DNA from: Desulfotomaculum sp.
Lineage (GTDB): Bacteria > Bacillota > Desulfotomaculia > Desulfotomaculales > Ammonificaceae
NCBI GenBank assembly: GCA_012961725.1
Contig: DTYU01000074.1
Span: 1 to 5,101 of the forward strand
Length of the DNA stretch: 5,101 bases
Direction of reading: 5' to 3'
In this document: positions 5,096 to 5,101 of the stretch, piece after piece
Layout: the number at the start of each line of letters is the position of its first letter
Numbering within the stretch: the stretch's first letter is position 1
The notes under the pieces: model-generated
Told to the model about the DNA's origin: nothing
Database searches by the model: none
The model's input: the letters and a program-made list of their open reading frames with translations, nothing else
Position numbers and translations under genes: made by a program

Positions 5096-5101
5096 CTCAC
5101 C

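Overview
The window looks like chromosomal DNA from an anaerobic, probably thermophilic Clostridia-type Firmicute (Moorella / Desulfotomaculum / Thermacetogenium neighbourhood). This is inferred from four things: strong AGGAGG-type ribosome sites, frequent TTG starts, a selenocysteine-containing HesB-like protein, and short TGAATTC heptad repeats of a kind I remember from such genomes. No mobile element, rRNA or tRNA is visible. Genus-level placement is a guess.

Left block (1-2685, all minus strand) is a probable operon read right to left. It holds two tandem paralogous HEAT-repeat proteins (2035-2685 and 1299-1976), an iron-sulfur HhH-GPD DNA glycosylase of the endonuclease III / MagIII type (620-1318, overlapping the second HEAT gene by 20 bp), and the N-terminal 176 residues of endonuclease IV (Nfo), which runs off the left edge. 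Glycosylase and Nfo form a logical base-excision-repair pair: the glycosylase lacks the lysine used for strand cleavage, so an AP endonuclease would be needed next. The HEAT proteins look like the family I remember as DVU0298-like. Their role is unknown, but their place at the head of a repair operon is worth notice.

Middle block (2686-4504) is divergent, on the plus strand. A 231-bp gap with weak hairpins leads to a 73-residue DUF2007-type protein. Next comes a 64-bp spacer with a good sigma-A promoter overlapping a palindrome, then a 12-helix MFS transporter of the MFS_3 / DHA3 type.

Right block (4505-5101): a 123-bp convergent gap with hairpins precedes a minus-strand HesB/IscA-like gene (4628-4948). 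That gene carries an in-frame UGA at codon 35, exactly where IscA has its first iron-sulfur cysteine. Hairpins just after the UGA fit a bacterial SECIS, so I read it as a selenoprotein. Upstream of it lies a recognisable promoter whose spacer contains a perfect CATAA-TCC-TTATG inverted repeat. The last 35 bases contain a single 29-nt sequence resembling a CRISPR repeat, which cannot be tested within this window.
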